From positions 1-64,000 of the forward strand of contig CAYXFD010000005.1 in assembly GCA_964464175.1 (NCBI GenBank): a DNA stretch of 64,000 bases. The letters run 5' to 3'. Origin of the DNA: CAYXFD01 sp964464175. Lineage in GTDB: Bacteria > Cloacimonadota > Cloacimonadia > Cloacimonadales > JAJBBL01. Under the pieces are notes generated by a model, which saw nothing but the letters and a program-made list of their open reading frames with translations, searched no databases and was not told the origin of the DNA. This document shows positions 1-8,695 of this stretch, in pieces. The position numbers and the translations under genes were made by a program. The first letter of the stretch is position 1. Each line of letters starts with the position of its first letter.

Positions 1-234
1 GAAGGCTTTTTCGTATTCAGAGCTTCCAGCTCTGTTTTTAGCAAGGCAAGGGCAGGGACGCCCTTGTTACAATAAAATAGACAGGGATTGAGAGACTTAG
101 CGTCTGCTTCCCCGGTTGAATTCCTGCTTCGCAGATGAACAAGTTCAATTCCAAAGGGCAGGCGGAGCTACTGTCCGACGAACGAAACTACTATCGTAGA
201 GACGTGGGCACACCCCGTCTTGGTGCTGATAACC
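1..234. repeat. Mosaic intergenic repeat, copy A
   Basis: Bases 1-97 match 476-572 with one substitution that I can see. Homology resumes weakly to about 118 and again at 177-234, which matches 593-650 (shared GACGAACGAAACTA and CGTCTTGGTGCTGATAACC). Copy A carries about 59 extra bases (119-176) absent from copy B. Bases 47-66 form a perfect 7-bp hairpin, CAAGGGC and GCCCTTG around the loop AGGGAC. The repeat may begin before the window. Confidence 0.85.
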
Positions 235-366
235 GGGAAGGGGAGAACTCCACAAAGACTAAGCTATACTTTGCTGAAAACGTATTCGGAATAAAATGGA
301 ACTGAAAGTAATTATAACCCTCTCCCGCATTCTCGATGTTAGCTAACTTTATTATTTCTTCCGCTC

Positions 367-386
367 AGGCGGGGCATGCCCCGCCT
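367..386. repeat. 20-bp perfect GC-rich palindrome
   Basis: AGGCGGGGCA is followed directly by its reverse complement TGCCCCGCCT. It sits between the two mosaic repeat copies. It could form a cruciform or RNA hairpin, or be a protein site; no gene is close enough to assign a role. Confidence 0.7.
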
Positions 387-475
387 CTACCCTGAAGTTC
401 TCAGTTGATCTGCGCTGATCAGTTTTTGGGTGGTTAGCCGTGTTTCTTTTACTTTAACTACCTGCTTTCTCATCC

Positions 476-650
476 GAAGGCTTTTTCGTATTCAGAGCTT
501 CCAGCTCTGTTTTTAGCAAGGCAAGGGCAGGGACGCCCTTGTTACAATAAAATAGATAGGGATTGAGAGACTGAGGAACTGCTTCCTCGGTTGACGAACG
601 AAACTATTCTCGTAAAGACGTGGACACGTCCCGTCTTGGTGCTGATAACC
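476..650. repeat. Mosaic intergenic repeat, copy B
   Basis: Second copy of the repeat at 1-234, offset by 475 bases over its first 97 bases and lacking the central 59-base insert. It contains the same hairpin at 522-541. Both copies have the same orientation. Confidence 0.85.
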
Positions 651-731
651 TGACTTTTTCAGATATTCTATATTCCATTATACGATGTTAAAAATCTGTG
701 CTTTCGCTACTGCCGGAGAGCTTTTCTTTGA

Positions 732-761
732 TTCTTTCTTTTGGCGGTCCAAAAGAAAGAA
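732..761. repeat. Long polypyrimidine hairpin repeat
   Basis: The arms TTCTTTCTTTTGG (732-744) and CCAAAAGAAAGAA (749-761) are perfect reverse complements around the 4-base loop CGGT. A related 12-bp hairpin with loop TCCGCC lies at 61753-61782. Both are preceded by GCCGG and a TTTTCTTTG block, so they belong to one repeat family. Confidence 0.75.
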
Positions 762-1180
762 TGTAATGAATTATAATCATGTCCTTGTGTGTCGATATTT
801 TTTTTATCGTCATGGGCGTTTCTTTTGATTACAGTTCCTGACCGGCATTGAGCGAAGCGATAATGCAGGTCAGGAACAAAATCATTTTGGGGTGGCGGGC
901 GGGTATAGAAAAAAACATTCTCTCCGGTTGAATCCTGAACCCGGCTAATGATTTTTATTGACATTTTACTGCCTCAAATTCCTTATCAGAATAAACGTGA
1001 TAATAAAAAGCGTGGATAACACCCGCTACAACGGGAGGAAATAGATGAATTTTTGTCTTTGTTATGTTTGTGCCGGAGAGCATCATACTCCCCGTTTCCT
1101 GCGGATCCGCTCAGCAATGAGGAACATTACTGAACAGGCAAACCTGTGGATCATTAATAACAATTCTTAAGGAGTCAGTT

Positions 1181-2281
1181 ATGAAAATACTAATATGTTT
1201 TATCCTGTTGCTAACCATGAGCTTCTCACTTTTGGCTCAGGAATATGATGTTACAATCAGCTTTAATCCCAATGAGCAGTTTTACAATGTCCTCCGTGTA
1301 GCCAGTTTCGATACGCAGGCACCCCAAAATCAGCCGACATTCTTCAGGGTAAGTGCTGTCGTTAATAATCCTGTTTCCCAGCCAGATCTCCATTATTCAC
1401 TCAAAATGGATTCTGTCTATCTTATCGATCCCGGTACCAGGGCAAGATTTAAAGGGGATCTCTCGGCAGGGACTCATCCTAATTTCTTCACAAACAGAGA
1501 CGTCTTTGCCGAAGGGGGTTCGGATCTCTTCGAAGCTATCGACCCTATTTCTGTCAGTCAGATTCTGGATAACGTCCCGCACTTGAGAGATGTTATCCTG
1601 AATACCGGTCTCTTTCCCGACGGCAGATACATCTTTACTGCTCAGTTTTTTAACCGGAATACCAGCGACCCTGTCTCCAACGAAGCGGAATTCCGCTTCA
1701 CCGTAAGAAATCCCGGCGGTATCTTTTTGATCAGTCCCGGGGTAGCCTTAGGAGGAAGAATTCCGCAAGTCAGCAGTATGCCTTTGAATTTTATCTGGTC
1801 GAGTAATCTCGCCCGCGGCACTGATAATCCCTTTCTTTTAACGGTAAAGGAGTTTGACGATCCTTATCTTCTCTCTTCCGATTTTATCGAGACAGAGGGA
1901 CAGGTTGTGGCAGAAGAGATAATCGAGGGGAGTAATTTCTTTTCCGAATATCTTCCGCTGAAAGAGGGGAGATATTATGCCTGGCAGGTCACTTCTTTTC
2001 TGCATGACCCGACAGTCAGTACCCCTCCGGTCATCAAGAGTCCTTTCTATGTTTTTCAGTATTCAACGGATGCTGAATACGATAATAAAGCAGCAATAGA
2101 AGCTATCAGGCTTTATCTGCTCAGTCTGAACATTCAGTGGATTACCGAACTCCTCAATCAGGGATTCGATCCGAGCGGAATCCTTAATTATGACGGATCG
2201 GTTTTGAGCGGTCCCGGGGCAGAAGCCCTCATCAACCAGCTAAAAAACCGCCAGGTCATTGAAACCCGCCGGGTAGATTGA
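1181..2281 (+). CDS. Exported protein of unknown function
   Basis: 366 residues. The first 19 or so form a classic Sec signal peptide (two lysines absent, one K at 2, hydrophobic core, then LLAQ/E). The body is rich in beta-strand-like alternation and looks like two Ig-type sandwiches, with a segment around 175-260 discussing no recognisable catalytic motif. The start follows AAGGAG by 7 bases. The stop overlaps the ribosome binding region of the FecR-domain gene, so the two are co-transcribed and probably coupled. I do not recognise the family. Position in front of a FecR protein, a beta-barrel and a CHASE2 cyclase suggests an envelope component of the same system (inference). Confidence 0.8.
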   Translation: MKILICFILLLTMSFSLLAQEYDVTISFNPNEQFYNVLRVASFDTQAPQNQPTFFRVSAVVNNPVSQPDLHYSLKMDSVYLIDPGTRARFKGDLSAGTHPNFFTNRDVFAEGGSDLFEAIDPISVSQILDNVPHLRDVILNTGLFPDGRYIFTAQFFNRNTSDPVSNEAEFRFTVRNPGGIFLISPGVALGGRIPQVSSMPLNFIWSSNLARGTDNPFLLTVKEFDDPYLLSSDFIETEGQVVAEEIIEGSNFFSEYLPLKEGRYYAWQVTSFLHDPTVSTPPVIKSPFYVFQYSTDAEYDNKAAIEAIRLYLLSLNIQWITELLNQGFDPSGILNYDGSVLSGPGAEALINQLKNRQVIETRRVD

Positions 2282-2292
2282 AAGGAGGAAAA

Positions 2293-2973
2293 ATGAAACA
2301 GAGCATATTTATCATCGCCATACTAATTCTTTTTGCCAGCATTTCTTTTGCGGAAGAATCTCCGGTCGCCTTAACTCTCAGAATGAAGGGAGATATTACT
2401 CTGCTCCGTTCCGAATTAGAGAGCAGACTGAATGAGGGGAACCCTCTTATCAATCAGGATGTCCTGAGCAGCCTTGACGATTCTTTTGCTTTTATCAAAT
2501 TTATTGATGACGGAGCTACTTTAAGGCTCTTTGCCAATAGCATCCTGACGATCAATACCGAACGGGAAGAAGAAAAGATGAATAAATCATCTTTTCTAAG
2601 GAAAGGGAACATCTTTACCAGTGTTGACGGCAGAAAAGGGAATTTCGAGGTGGAGACCCCAACCACGGTAGCTTCCGTCAGAGGAACTGAAGGTTTCATT
2701 GATGTGCAGGATGATGGCTCTACCCTGATCATCGCCTTGTCAGGTTCCTTTGCTGTTGAGAATATCATCTCCGGAAACAGAGCTCTGGTCGCTGCCGGTA
2801 ACTCCTGCAGTTCCGGTTCCGACGGTCAGGTAGAGGTTTTCCCCACTGAAGATATTGACGAAGAGTGGTTAGAGGCAATCGCAGATATGCCTGATTCCGG
2901 TAATAATATCCTCAGGATTGAACTCCTCGATCAGGAAAATGAGAAAAGAACCATCGAAATAGAGCTTGAGTAA
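2293..2973 (+). CDS. FecR-domain exported protein
   Basis: 226 residues from ATG 2293, which has AAAGGAGG 4-9 bases upstream; an in-frame TTG at 2278 is less likely because it lies inside that site. A signal peptide (about residues 1-20, ending SFA/E) is followed by a FecR-type domain. It shows a run of strands with the typical ending in which an effect on genes is not visible: VETPTTVASVRGTEGFIDV near 130-150 is the hallmark 'TP...VRGTxF' motif. No membrane anchor follows, unlike the FecR of iron signalling. FecR domains often sit beside CHASE2 cyclases in bacteria. Likely a periplasmic beta-helical or ligand-binding part of the envelope signalling set. Confidence 0.85.
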   Translation: MKQSIFIIAILILFASISFAEESPVALTLRMKGDITLLRSELESRLNEGNPLINQDVLSSLDDSFAFIKFIDDGATLRLFANSILTINTEREEEKMNKSSFLRKGNIFTSVDGRKGNFEVETPTTVASVRGTEGFIDVQDDGSTLIIALSGSFAVENIISGNRALVAAGNSCSSGSDGQVEVFPTEDIDEEWLEAIADMPDSGNNILRIELLDQENEKRTIEIELE

Positions 2974-3018
2974 TACTGATTTAGAAAACCGGATAGAGAT
3001 TTCAAAAGGAGAAGATTT

Positions 3019-5379
3019 ATGAAATACATACTTATCATTATATTGCTCTCAGCCCCATTTTTGCTCAATGCCGAACTGCTCACCCAGCATTATCCGCCTT
3101 CTGTTCTGAACAGAACCGGCGAGACAGGTATCATTCTCACCCTGCTCGGACCGAGAGATAATCTGGAAGAGGTGATTCTCTCGTACAGAGAGATTGGTCA
3201 ATATACTTATCGTGAAATCGAACGGAAGCGAGAGGATATTACTTCTCAGGAAGTCACTTTTCTCCTCCCCCGCTTGGCTCCCCCGGCAGCCGGTTATGAA
3301 TATTTCTTCATCATCCGGAGCAGCGAGACCCAGACTACTCTGCCCGTAAATCAACCACAGCTCAATCCCTTCCGGGTATCTATCCCGTTAACTGACACTG
3401 CTGCAGATCTGTTCATTCTCCTGAACCCGGTAACCGAGATCGAATCTGACCAGGATCTGGTTTTTGCAGTTTCATTGTATAATCTGGAAAAGATCATAGA
3501 TCCTGCTTCGGTATCACTCTTCCTGAACGGAAAAGATATTACAGGGTCAGCTATCTATACTCCCCCTCTTCTCGTCTATACACTAAGTTCTCCCCGGGCT
3601 GGGATTCACAATTTTCAGGTCAGGGCTCAGACCAAAGATGGTCAGCCTCTCCAATCCCCGGTCTGGCGTTATTCGGTGGCGGCAAAAGCCACCTTCCTCG
3701 ACGAACTTCCCATAGATATAGGGGGACAGGCTATCTTTAACTCTAACCTGCGGAATGAGCTGGAGAGCAATGACGAAGAAGAGACAATGAGAGCCAGAAC
3801 CCGTAATGACGCCAGTCTGAGGTTGAACCTTCACGGGAGAAAGGACTGGTTTGCTTTTCGTACCCGGCTTTACCTCTCCTCCTACGAAAGCAGTTCGAAA
3901 CAGGCTGTAAACCGTTTTACTCTCGGGTTTACCGTTCCACATTTCGAAATGGATATCTTTGACTCCACCCCTGATTACGGCAGCTTTCTTCTCAGTAATA
4001 ACAACGTCAGAGGTGCCTCCCTGAAAGCACATTACGGAGTATTGACCCTGCAGTCTGCCTATGGTGAAACAAGCAGAGCTTTAGAGGGAAAAACACTCAC
4101 TGACTCAACCTTCACCGCCGGAACATTTCAGAGACATACCTTTGCCGGAAGACTGGAGATTGGAACTCATGACTTTTTAAGTTTTGGGTTAGGTTTTGCC
4201 AAGAACAAAGACCGGACAGCATCCCTTGCCGAACAATACTATCGTTTTCCCGCTGCGGATGAAGATGAAAGCCCCGGCAGCTTACTTGTAACTCCCAAAG
4301 ATAATGTAGTTCTCGGCAGCAATGTCCGCCTTGCTCTCGATAATCAGAGATTCGTCTTAGGAGCAGAGATCGCTACCAGTCTCTATAACAGCAATACTCT
4401 CGATGGTGTAATAAGTAAGGAAGAACTGGAAGAATATCTGGAGGAATCGGTTCCGTTTGATCCGGAATCGTTCGAAAGCATTATTATTATCAATAAAAAT
4501 GTCGAACCGATAATTCCCAATATGGCGAGTGTCGCCTACCGTTTATACGTTAACTGGTTCATAGCGGGAAACTTTCTCAATCTTTCATATTCGGAAGTCG
4601 GGGCAAGTTTCCGCTCTCTTTCCTCCGGTTATCTGCAGAATGATGCCCGAATCCTGACCGTCTCCGACAATGTCAGTCTCCTGAATAACCAGTTACTGCT
4701 CGATGCCGGACTGAATTTGATCAGAGACAATCTTTCCGAACAGAAAAACACCACTACTACCAATACTAACTGGTATCTCCAGACAATGGTCAGACCGCGT
4801 GATCTCCCCTACCTTCGCTTAGGTTATAACCAAAACAGCTATTCCGATGATCTGAAAGAGAATGAGATCGATCAGCAGATGGGTGCCTTCAATATCGGAG
4901 CAGGGTATAATTTTGTCCAGATACCCTTTGCCACGACAACTCTCGATATTGGTATGACTTTAGCTGATGATAAGGACAACACGGAAATGAAAGCTTTCGA
5001 TCAGAAAAGGACAGGCTTCCAGATCAATCTCTACAATGCTATGCGGGAGATTCCCCTGACCTCCCGGATCGGTATCAGCAGTACCAGCCAGAAAGATATC
5101 GGCGATATTAGTAATAGCTATTTCTCTTTCAGTTTCCGTAACGAATATGCTTTCTTACAAGAGACTGTCCGACCCTATCTCAACCTGAGATTCAATACCC
5201 TGGGAGGAGATCAGGATGACCAGCAGATCAGTAACTATGAACTGGGTACTATCTATCAACCCTTCTTAAGAACGACCGTCAATACAAGCTTCGAAATTAT
5301 GTCCTATCAAAACAAAGAGATAGATGATCTCGATTATTCAGTTTTCACCTGGAGACTGAATATTGCTCAAAGGTTTTAA
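3019..5379 (+). CDS. Outer-membrane beta-barrel protein with N-terminal Ig-like domains
   Basis: 786 residues. Signal peptide about 1-18 (LLLNAE). Residues about 20-230 look like two beta-sandwich domains. From about 240 to the end there are many alternating amphipathic strands with aromatic girdles, and the chain ends NIAQRF. A terminal phenylalanine is the usual outer-membrane insertion signal of Gram-negative barrels. AAGGAG lies 7 bases before the ATG. The gene lies 45 bases after the FecR-domain gene and 96 before the cyclase. It could be a surface sensor or channel for the cluster; its ligand is unknown. Confidence 0.7.
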   Translation: MKYILIIILLSAPFLLNAELLTQHYPPSVLNRTGETGIILTLLGPRDNLEEVILSYREIGQYTYREIERKREDITSQEVTFLLPRLAPPAAGYEYFFIIRSSETQTTLPVNQPQLNPFRVSIPLTDTAADLFILLNPVTEIESDQDLVFAVSLYNLEKIIDPASVSLFLNGKDITGSAIYTPPLLVYTLSSPRAGIHNFQVRAQTKDGQPLQSPVWRYSVAAKATFLDELPIDIGGQAIFNSNLRNELESNDEEETMRARTRNDASLRLNLHGRKDWFAFRTRLYLSSYESSSKQAVNRFTLGFTVPHFEMDIFDSTPDYGSFLLSNNNVRGASLKAHYGVLTLQSAYGETSRALEGKTLTDSTFTAGTFQRHTFAGRLEIGTHDFLSFGLGFAKNKDRTASLAEQYYRFPAADEDESPGSLLVTPKDNVVLGSNVRLALDNQRFVLGAEIATSLYNSNTLDGVISKEELEEYLEESVPFDPESFESIIIINKNVEPIIPNMASVAYRLYVNWFIAGNFLNLSYSEVGASFRSLSSGYLQNDARILTVSDNVSLLNNQLLLDAGLNLIRDNLSEQKNTTTTNTNWYLQTMVRPRDLPYLRLGYNQNSYSDDLKENEIDQQMGAFNIGAGYNFVQIPFATTTLDIGMTLADDKDNTEMKAFDQKRTGFQINLYNAMREIPLTSRIGISSTSQKDIGDISNSYFSFSFRNEYAFLQETVRPYLNLRFNTLGGDQDDQQISNYELGTIYQPFLRTTVNTSFEIMSYQNKEIDDLDYSVFTWRLNIAQRF

Positions 5380-5475
5380 CCGGTAATCTTCATTAGCTCG
5401 AAATGAAGGAGTAAACAGGATTAAACATAGAAATTGATAAACATTAGCAGATAACCTTTAACTCAGGGAAGGAAT

Positions 5476-7374
5476 ATGATAAAAAAGTACCTGCCTTATA
5501 TTATCATTCCGCTTGTCATCTTTGTCGTTACTCAGATTGTCTTTCAAACGCAGTTCTGGCAATTTCTGGAAAAGAAGGCTTACGATACCCTCTTCCGCTT
5601 CCGGGGACCTTTGCCCACTACCGGTAATATCGTGATCGTTGCTGTAGATGACGATACTTTCAGCTCCCTTGATATGCAGTGGCCATTTCCCCGTGAACTA
5701 TATGCCCGGATGATCAGAAACCTGCAACATGCCGGAGCTAAACAGATCATTTTCGACATCAGTTTTATCGAATCCTCTACTCAAGAGGACGATGAAGCAC
5801 TGGTAGAAGCAGCAGCGGAATTCCGCAACGTAGTCTTTGCCGGAAAACTGCTCCGGGACAGAACAGACCGGTTCAATGTCATGCAATTGATCAGACCTAT
5901 CCCCTTGATCCGGGACAAAGGTTTCAACTGGGGGCTTGTCAACATAAGTACCGATCTTGACGGCTTTATCAGACGCTATACCCTCTTTGAAGAATACGGT
6001 AAGGAAAGACTCTACCCGATTGGTATTGTGGGCTTGGCAAATCTCCCGGAATTTCGGTCTGACTGGAAAGATCAGATCAGTTTGGAAGATGGATATCTGA
6101 AGATAAAGGGGAATAATATCCCTACAATCTATAATAATCAGACCCTCATTCAATTCTACGGTCCTGCCGGCACCTTCCCTCATTACTCCTTCTCCAGTGT
6201 CATCGATGACAGTGATTTCCTGCTGCCCGGTATCGAGACCGAAGATTTCCAGATCAACGAATTCTATTACCTTCTGGAACGGGAGATCTTCAAAGATAAG
6301 ATCGTCTTAGTCGGAGCTACTGTTGATGAGATGCTCGATACCTTTCAGGCTCCCTTTACCTCCCACCGCTTACTACCAGGAGTGGAAATACACGCGAATT
6401 TCCTTGAAATGGTCATGCAGGAAAACTATCTTGTCCGGTTTTCTCACCTGGGAAGTTTCTTTCTCCTCCTGCTATTAGCCTTTATCTGCTATTTCATTTT
6501 TACCAACCTGAAGCCGGTCTTTTCGCTCTTTCTTGCCCTGCTCTTTACCTTCGCTTATCTTTTCGCAGCCTTTCTCCTGTTTTCGGGCAACAACCTCATC
6601 CTGGCTTTATTACCCCCTCCCTTCCTGATCATCCTTACTTATCTGATCAGCCTGGTCATGCAATACATCAAAGCAAGTAAGGAAAAGAAACAGATAAAGA
6701 AGACCTTTATGAGCTATATGGCACCGGAACTGGTCAAGAAACTCCTCCAGAATCCCAAAATGGTCAAATACGGTGGAGCTTTGCAGGAAATCACCGTCCT
6801 CTTCTCCGATATCAGGTCTTTCACTACCTATTCCGAAAAGCATACACCTCAAGAGACTGTGGCTATTTTGCAGGAATACCTGACGGCAATGGTTGAGATA
6901 ATTATCGAAAACCGGGGTATTCTTGATAAATTCGTCGGAGACGAGGTAATGGCTCTTTTCGGTACGCCCGTTAAACTGGAAAACTCCGCTCTGGCTGCCT
7001 GTAAAACAGCTATCCAAATGAGGATCAAACTGAATGAGATGCAAAAAGACTGGGAGAAACAAGGAAGAGAACCTTTCGAGATAGGGATAGGAATCAATAC
7101 CGGCAAAGCTGTCGTCGGTAATCTCGGTTCGGAACAGATCTTCGACTATACGGCGATCGGTGATACAATAAACCTCGGTGCCCGCTTAGAAGCTATCAAT
7201 AAAGAATACCAGACCCAAAACAAGATCATCATCAGCGAGTTTACCCTGGAAAAAGTCGAACCTTACATCGATTACCGCTACCTCGATGAAGTAAAAGTCA
7301 AAGGAAAAGATATCTCCGTCAAGATCTACGAACTGATAAATATCAAGGTCACTCCGGAAAAAAAGATTGATTGA
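5476..7374 (+). CDS. CHASE2-domain class III adenylate cyclase
   Basis: 632 residues making cAMP from ATP. An N-terminal membrane helix (about 8-26) leads into a periplasmic CHASE2 sensor (about 35-310). Three hydrophobic helices follow (about 328-400), then a cytosolic class III cyclase domain (about 430-610). All catalytic residues are visible: metal ligands D445 and D489, purine-selecting K485 and T559, and transition-state N566 and R570. A Lys/Thr pair is the usual bacterial adenylate cyclase signature, so guanylate activity is less likely. It is the last gene of the envelope set; FecR and barrel proteins upstream may feed its periplasmic sensor (inference). Confidence 0.93.
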   Translation: MIKKYLPYIIIPLVIFVVTQIVFQTQFWQFLEKKAYDTLFRFRGPLPTTGNIVIVAVDDDTFSSLDMQWPFPRELYARMIRNLQHAGAKQIIFDISFIESSTQEDDEALVEAAAEFRNVVFAGKLLRDRTDRFNVMQLIRPIPLIRDKGFNWGLVNISTDLDGFIRRYTLFEEYGKERLYPIGIVGLANLPEFRSDWKDQISLEDGYLKIKGNNIPTIYNNQTLIQFYGPAGTFPHYSFSSVIDDSDFLLPGIETEDFQINEFYYLLEREIFKDKIVLVGATVDEMLDTFQAPFTSHRLLPGVEIHANFLEMVMQENYLVRFSHLGSFFLLLLLAFICYFIFTNLKPVFSLFLALLFTFAYLFAAFLLFSGNNLILALLPPPFLIILTYLISLVMQYIKASKEKKQIKKTFMSYMAPELVKKLLQNPKMVKYGGALQEITVLFSDIRSFTTYSEKHTPQETVAILQEYLTAMVEIIIENRGILDKFVGDEVMALFGTPVKLENSALAACKTAIQMRIKLNEMQKDWEKQGREPFEIGIGINTGKAVVGNLGSEQIFDYTAIGDTINLGARLEAINKEYQTQNKIIISEFTLEKVEPYIDYRYLDEVKVKGKDISVKIYELINIKVTPEKKID

Positions 7375-7645
7375 ATCAGAAGCGTTTTTCCTGAGCAATA
7401 GATAGGCTTTCTCCCAAGACCGGTTCTTTTATATATATTTTGATAGGTGTAAGCTCGATTACTCAGTAAAAATCCTCCCCTTAGAAGATTCTCGAGCAAA
7501 ACCCGTCAGTAGTTGAAATTGGGATACTACGCTCGTTGGTATCAGCCAATGTAACTCTGTACCCGCGATCTCTCTTCTTCTAACCAACGCTTTTGGAGTT
7601 TACAGGTCTTCTCAGGGCTATCCCCTTTTCTAATCAGTATTGAAT

Positions 7646-7695
7646 CAGAGAGGAATACCACCGGCAACTCGAACCGACTGTGGTATTCCTCTCTG
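7646..7695. repeat. Perfect 16-bp inverted repeat
   Basis: The arms CAGAGAGGAATACCAC (7646-7661) and GTGGTATTCCTCTCTG (7680-7695) pair perfectly around an 18-base loop. No T-tract follows on either strand, so it is a poor intrinsic terminator. A structured leader, small RNA or protein site are alternatives. Confidence 0.85.
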
Positions 7696-7700
7696 GTGAC

Positions 7701-7716
7701 CCTGACAGATGTCAGG
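7701..7716. repeat. Short hairpin next to the 16-bp inverted repeat
   Basis: CCTGACA and TGTCAGG flank a 2-base centre (GA), 5 bases after the larger hairpin. As DNA it is a near-palindromic 16-mer suited to a dimeric protein; as RNA the loop is too tight without opening a pair. Confidence 0.5.
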
Positions 7717-7812
7717 TTATCAGTATTAATTCTTGCAGCCCTTCAGAATCCGTTTAATATAGGGTTTATCATCAATTCTTCCAGAGGGCAGTAACATTGA
7801 TCATAATAAGGC

Positions 7813-7840
7813 TTGACAGAATTGATACCCCAAATATTAT
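7813..7840 (+). promoter_or_regulatory. Sigma-70-type promoter of the Orp-like operon
   Basis: TTGACA (7813-7818), a 16-base spacer and TATTAT (7835-7840). It lies 50 bases before the DUF134 start. A sigma-54 site was looked for, because related operons in Desulfovibrio use sigma-54, and none was seen. Confidence 0.55.
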
Positions 7841-7841
7841 T

Positions 7842-7855
7842 TGAACATAAGTTCA
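7842..7855. promoter_or_regulatory. Candidate operator palindrome
   Basis: TGAAC-ATAA-GTTCA directly follows the predicted -10 box, where a bound protein would block or tune transcription. The adjacent DUF134 protein has a helix-turn-helix and is the obvious candidate to bind it (inference). Confidence 0.35.
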
Positions 7856-7889
7856 TTTAAAAGAGCAAATTATCTTTGCAGGAGATTAC

Positions 7890-8336
7890 ATGCCAAGAGG
7901 GAAAACTTTACGAGTGTTAAATGAATTACCTGTCGTCAAAGGGTTCAGACCGCTCTGGATGAAACCAAATTACAGACAGGCAGTAACGCTCTTTCTGGAA
8001 GAATATGAAGCATTGCGTTTGATAGATTATGAAGACCTGACTCATGAGCGAGTGGCGGAGAAGATGAACGTTTCCCGTCCCACCGTCACTCGCATCTATG
8101 AACAGGCTCGCAAGAAGATAGCTCAAGCCCTGGTTGAGGGGAGAAGTTTTTTCATCGAAGGTGGAGACATCTCTCTTTCGGGGACACATTATCTCTGCGA
8201 AAATTGCCGGCATAAATTTATTCTTACCGGGGAAGCTGCCGGGAAACCGGTCTGTCCAGAATGCGGGTCTGAACAATTATTAGATTTAAGTGACTGTTTT
8301 GTCCGAGGCTGCCGGCGTTGTCGTCGCTGCCGTTAA
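7890..8336 (+). CDS. DUF134 (UPF0251) family DNA-binding regulator
   Basis: 148 residues. An N-terminal MPRG start and a sigma-like helix-turn-helix (about 38-80, with LTHERVAEKMNVSRPTVTR) match the UPF0251/DUF134 family. A zinc-ribbon follows with cysteines 103, 106, 122 and 125. The tail is unusual: four more cysteines (136, 141, 144, 147) sit among arginines in the last 13 residues. A ribosome site GCAGGAG lies 8 bases before the ATG. Members of this family commonly head clusters of NifX-like and MinD-like genes, as here. It probably regulates this operon; the extra cysteines suggest a metal or iron-sulfur sensing tail (inference). Confidence 0.88.
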   Translation: MPRGKTLRVLNELPVVKGFRPLWMKPNYRQAVTLFLEEYEALRLIDYEDLTHERVAEKMNVSRPTVTRIYEQARKKIAQALVEGRSFFIEGGDISLSGTHYLCENCRHKFILTGEAAGKPVCPECGSEQLLDLSDCFVRGCRRCRRCR

Positions 8337-8356
8337 AAAAAAGACCAGGAGTAGTT

Positions 8357-8695
8357 ATGGAAAGAAAAGTTGCTATACCGATAAGTCAGGGGAAGCTGAG
8401 TACCCATTTTGGACAAACTGAGGGTTATATGGTCTTCAGTGTGAAGGATAACCGGGTTATTGCTGAAGAGTTTGCAATTCCGCCACCTCATGAATACGGT
8501 TCACACCCCCGTTTTCTAAAGGACATCGGTTGCAATGTCGTCATCGCGGGAGGGATGGGGATAAAGGCTCAGGCTTTGATGAGAGAATTTGGTATTGATA
8601 CGATAATAGGTGTCGAAATGTTACCGGTAGCGGATTTGATCGATCAGTATCTGCAGGGTAAACTGCAAAGCGGACCGAACAGGTGTGATCATTAA
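8357..8695 (+). CDS. NifX/NifB-like (dinitrogenase iron-molybdenum cofactor family) protein
   Basis: 112 residues from ATG 8357, chosen because AGGAG lies 6 bases upstream; an earlier in-frame ATG (8318) would overlap the DUF134 gene without a ribosome site. The fold is the small cofactor-binding domain of NifX and of the orange protein Orp: MERKVAIPIS start, HFGQT near 20, and a conserved GG(M)G.KA turn near 68-75. It probably binds a metal cluster. No nitrogenase genes are present, so a nitrogenase role is unlikely. The stop overlaps the next start (TAATG). Confidence 0.88.
   Translation: MERKVAIPISQGKLSTHFGQTEGYMVFSVKDNRVIAEEFAIPPPHEYGSHPRFLKDIGCNVVIAGGMGIKAQALMREFGIDTIIGVEMLPVADLIDQYLQGKLQSGPNRCDH

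Larger units (their letters stand above)
1..1180. other. Gene-free, repeat-rich region
   Basis: No convincing gene is seen in these 1.2 kb. The stretch holds two copies of a mosaic repeat (1-234 and 476-650), a 20-bp GC-rich palindrome (367-386) and a long hairpin (732-761). Three of its sequence blocks recur at 61218-61782, near the other end of the window. An open frame on the minus strand at 707-964 runs through the hairpin and is taken as non-coding. Confidence 0.75.
7375..7889. other. Intergenic region upstream of the Orp-like operon
   Basis: 515 bases without a gene. It holds a perfect 16-bp inverted repeat (7646-7695), a second small hairpin (7701-7716), a likely promoter (7813-7840) and a small palindrome near the start of the DUF134 gene. 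The 7500-7740 stretch is rich in short complementary segments and might encode a structured RNA, but it matches no RNA family I recognise. Confidence 0.6.

Noticed and set aside
707..964. 85-codon minus-strand frame
   Set aside because: It runs through the 30-base hairpin repeat and has no ribosome site; similar frames arise from repeats.
7375..7889. tmRNA, RNase P RNA, 6S RNA or riboswitch in the gene-free stretch
   Set aside because: None of the conserved cores I know was found.
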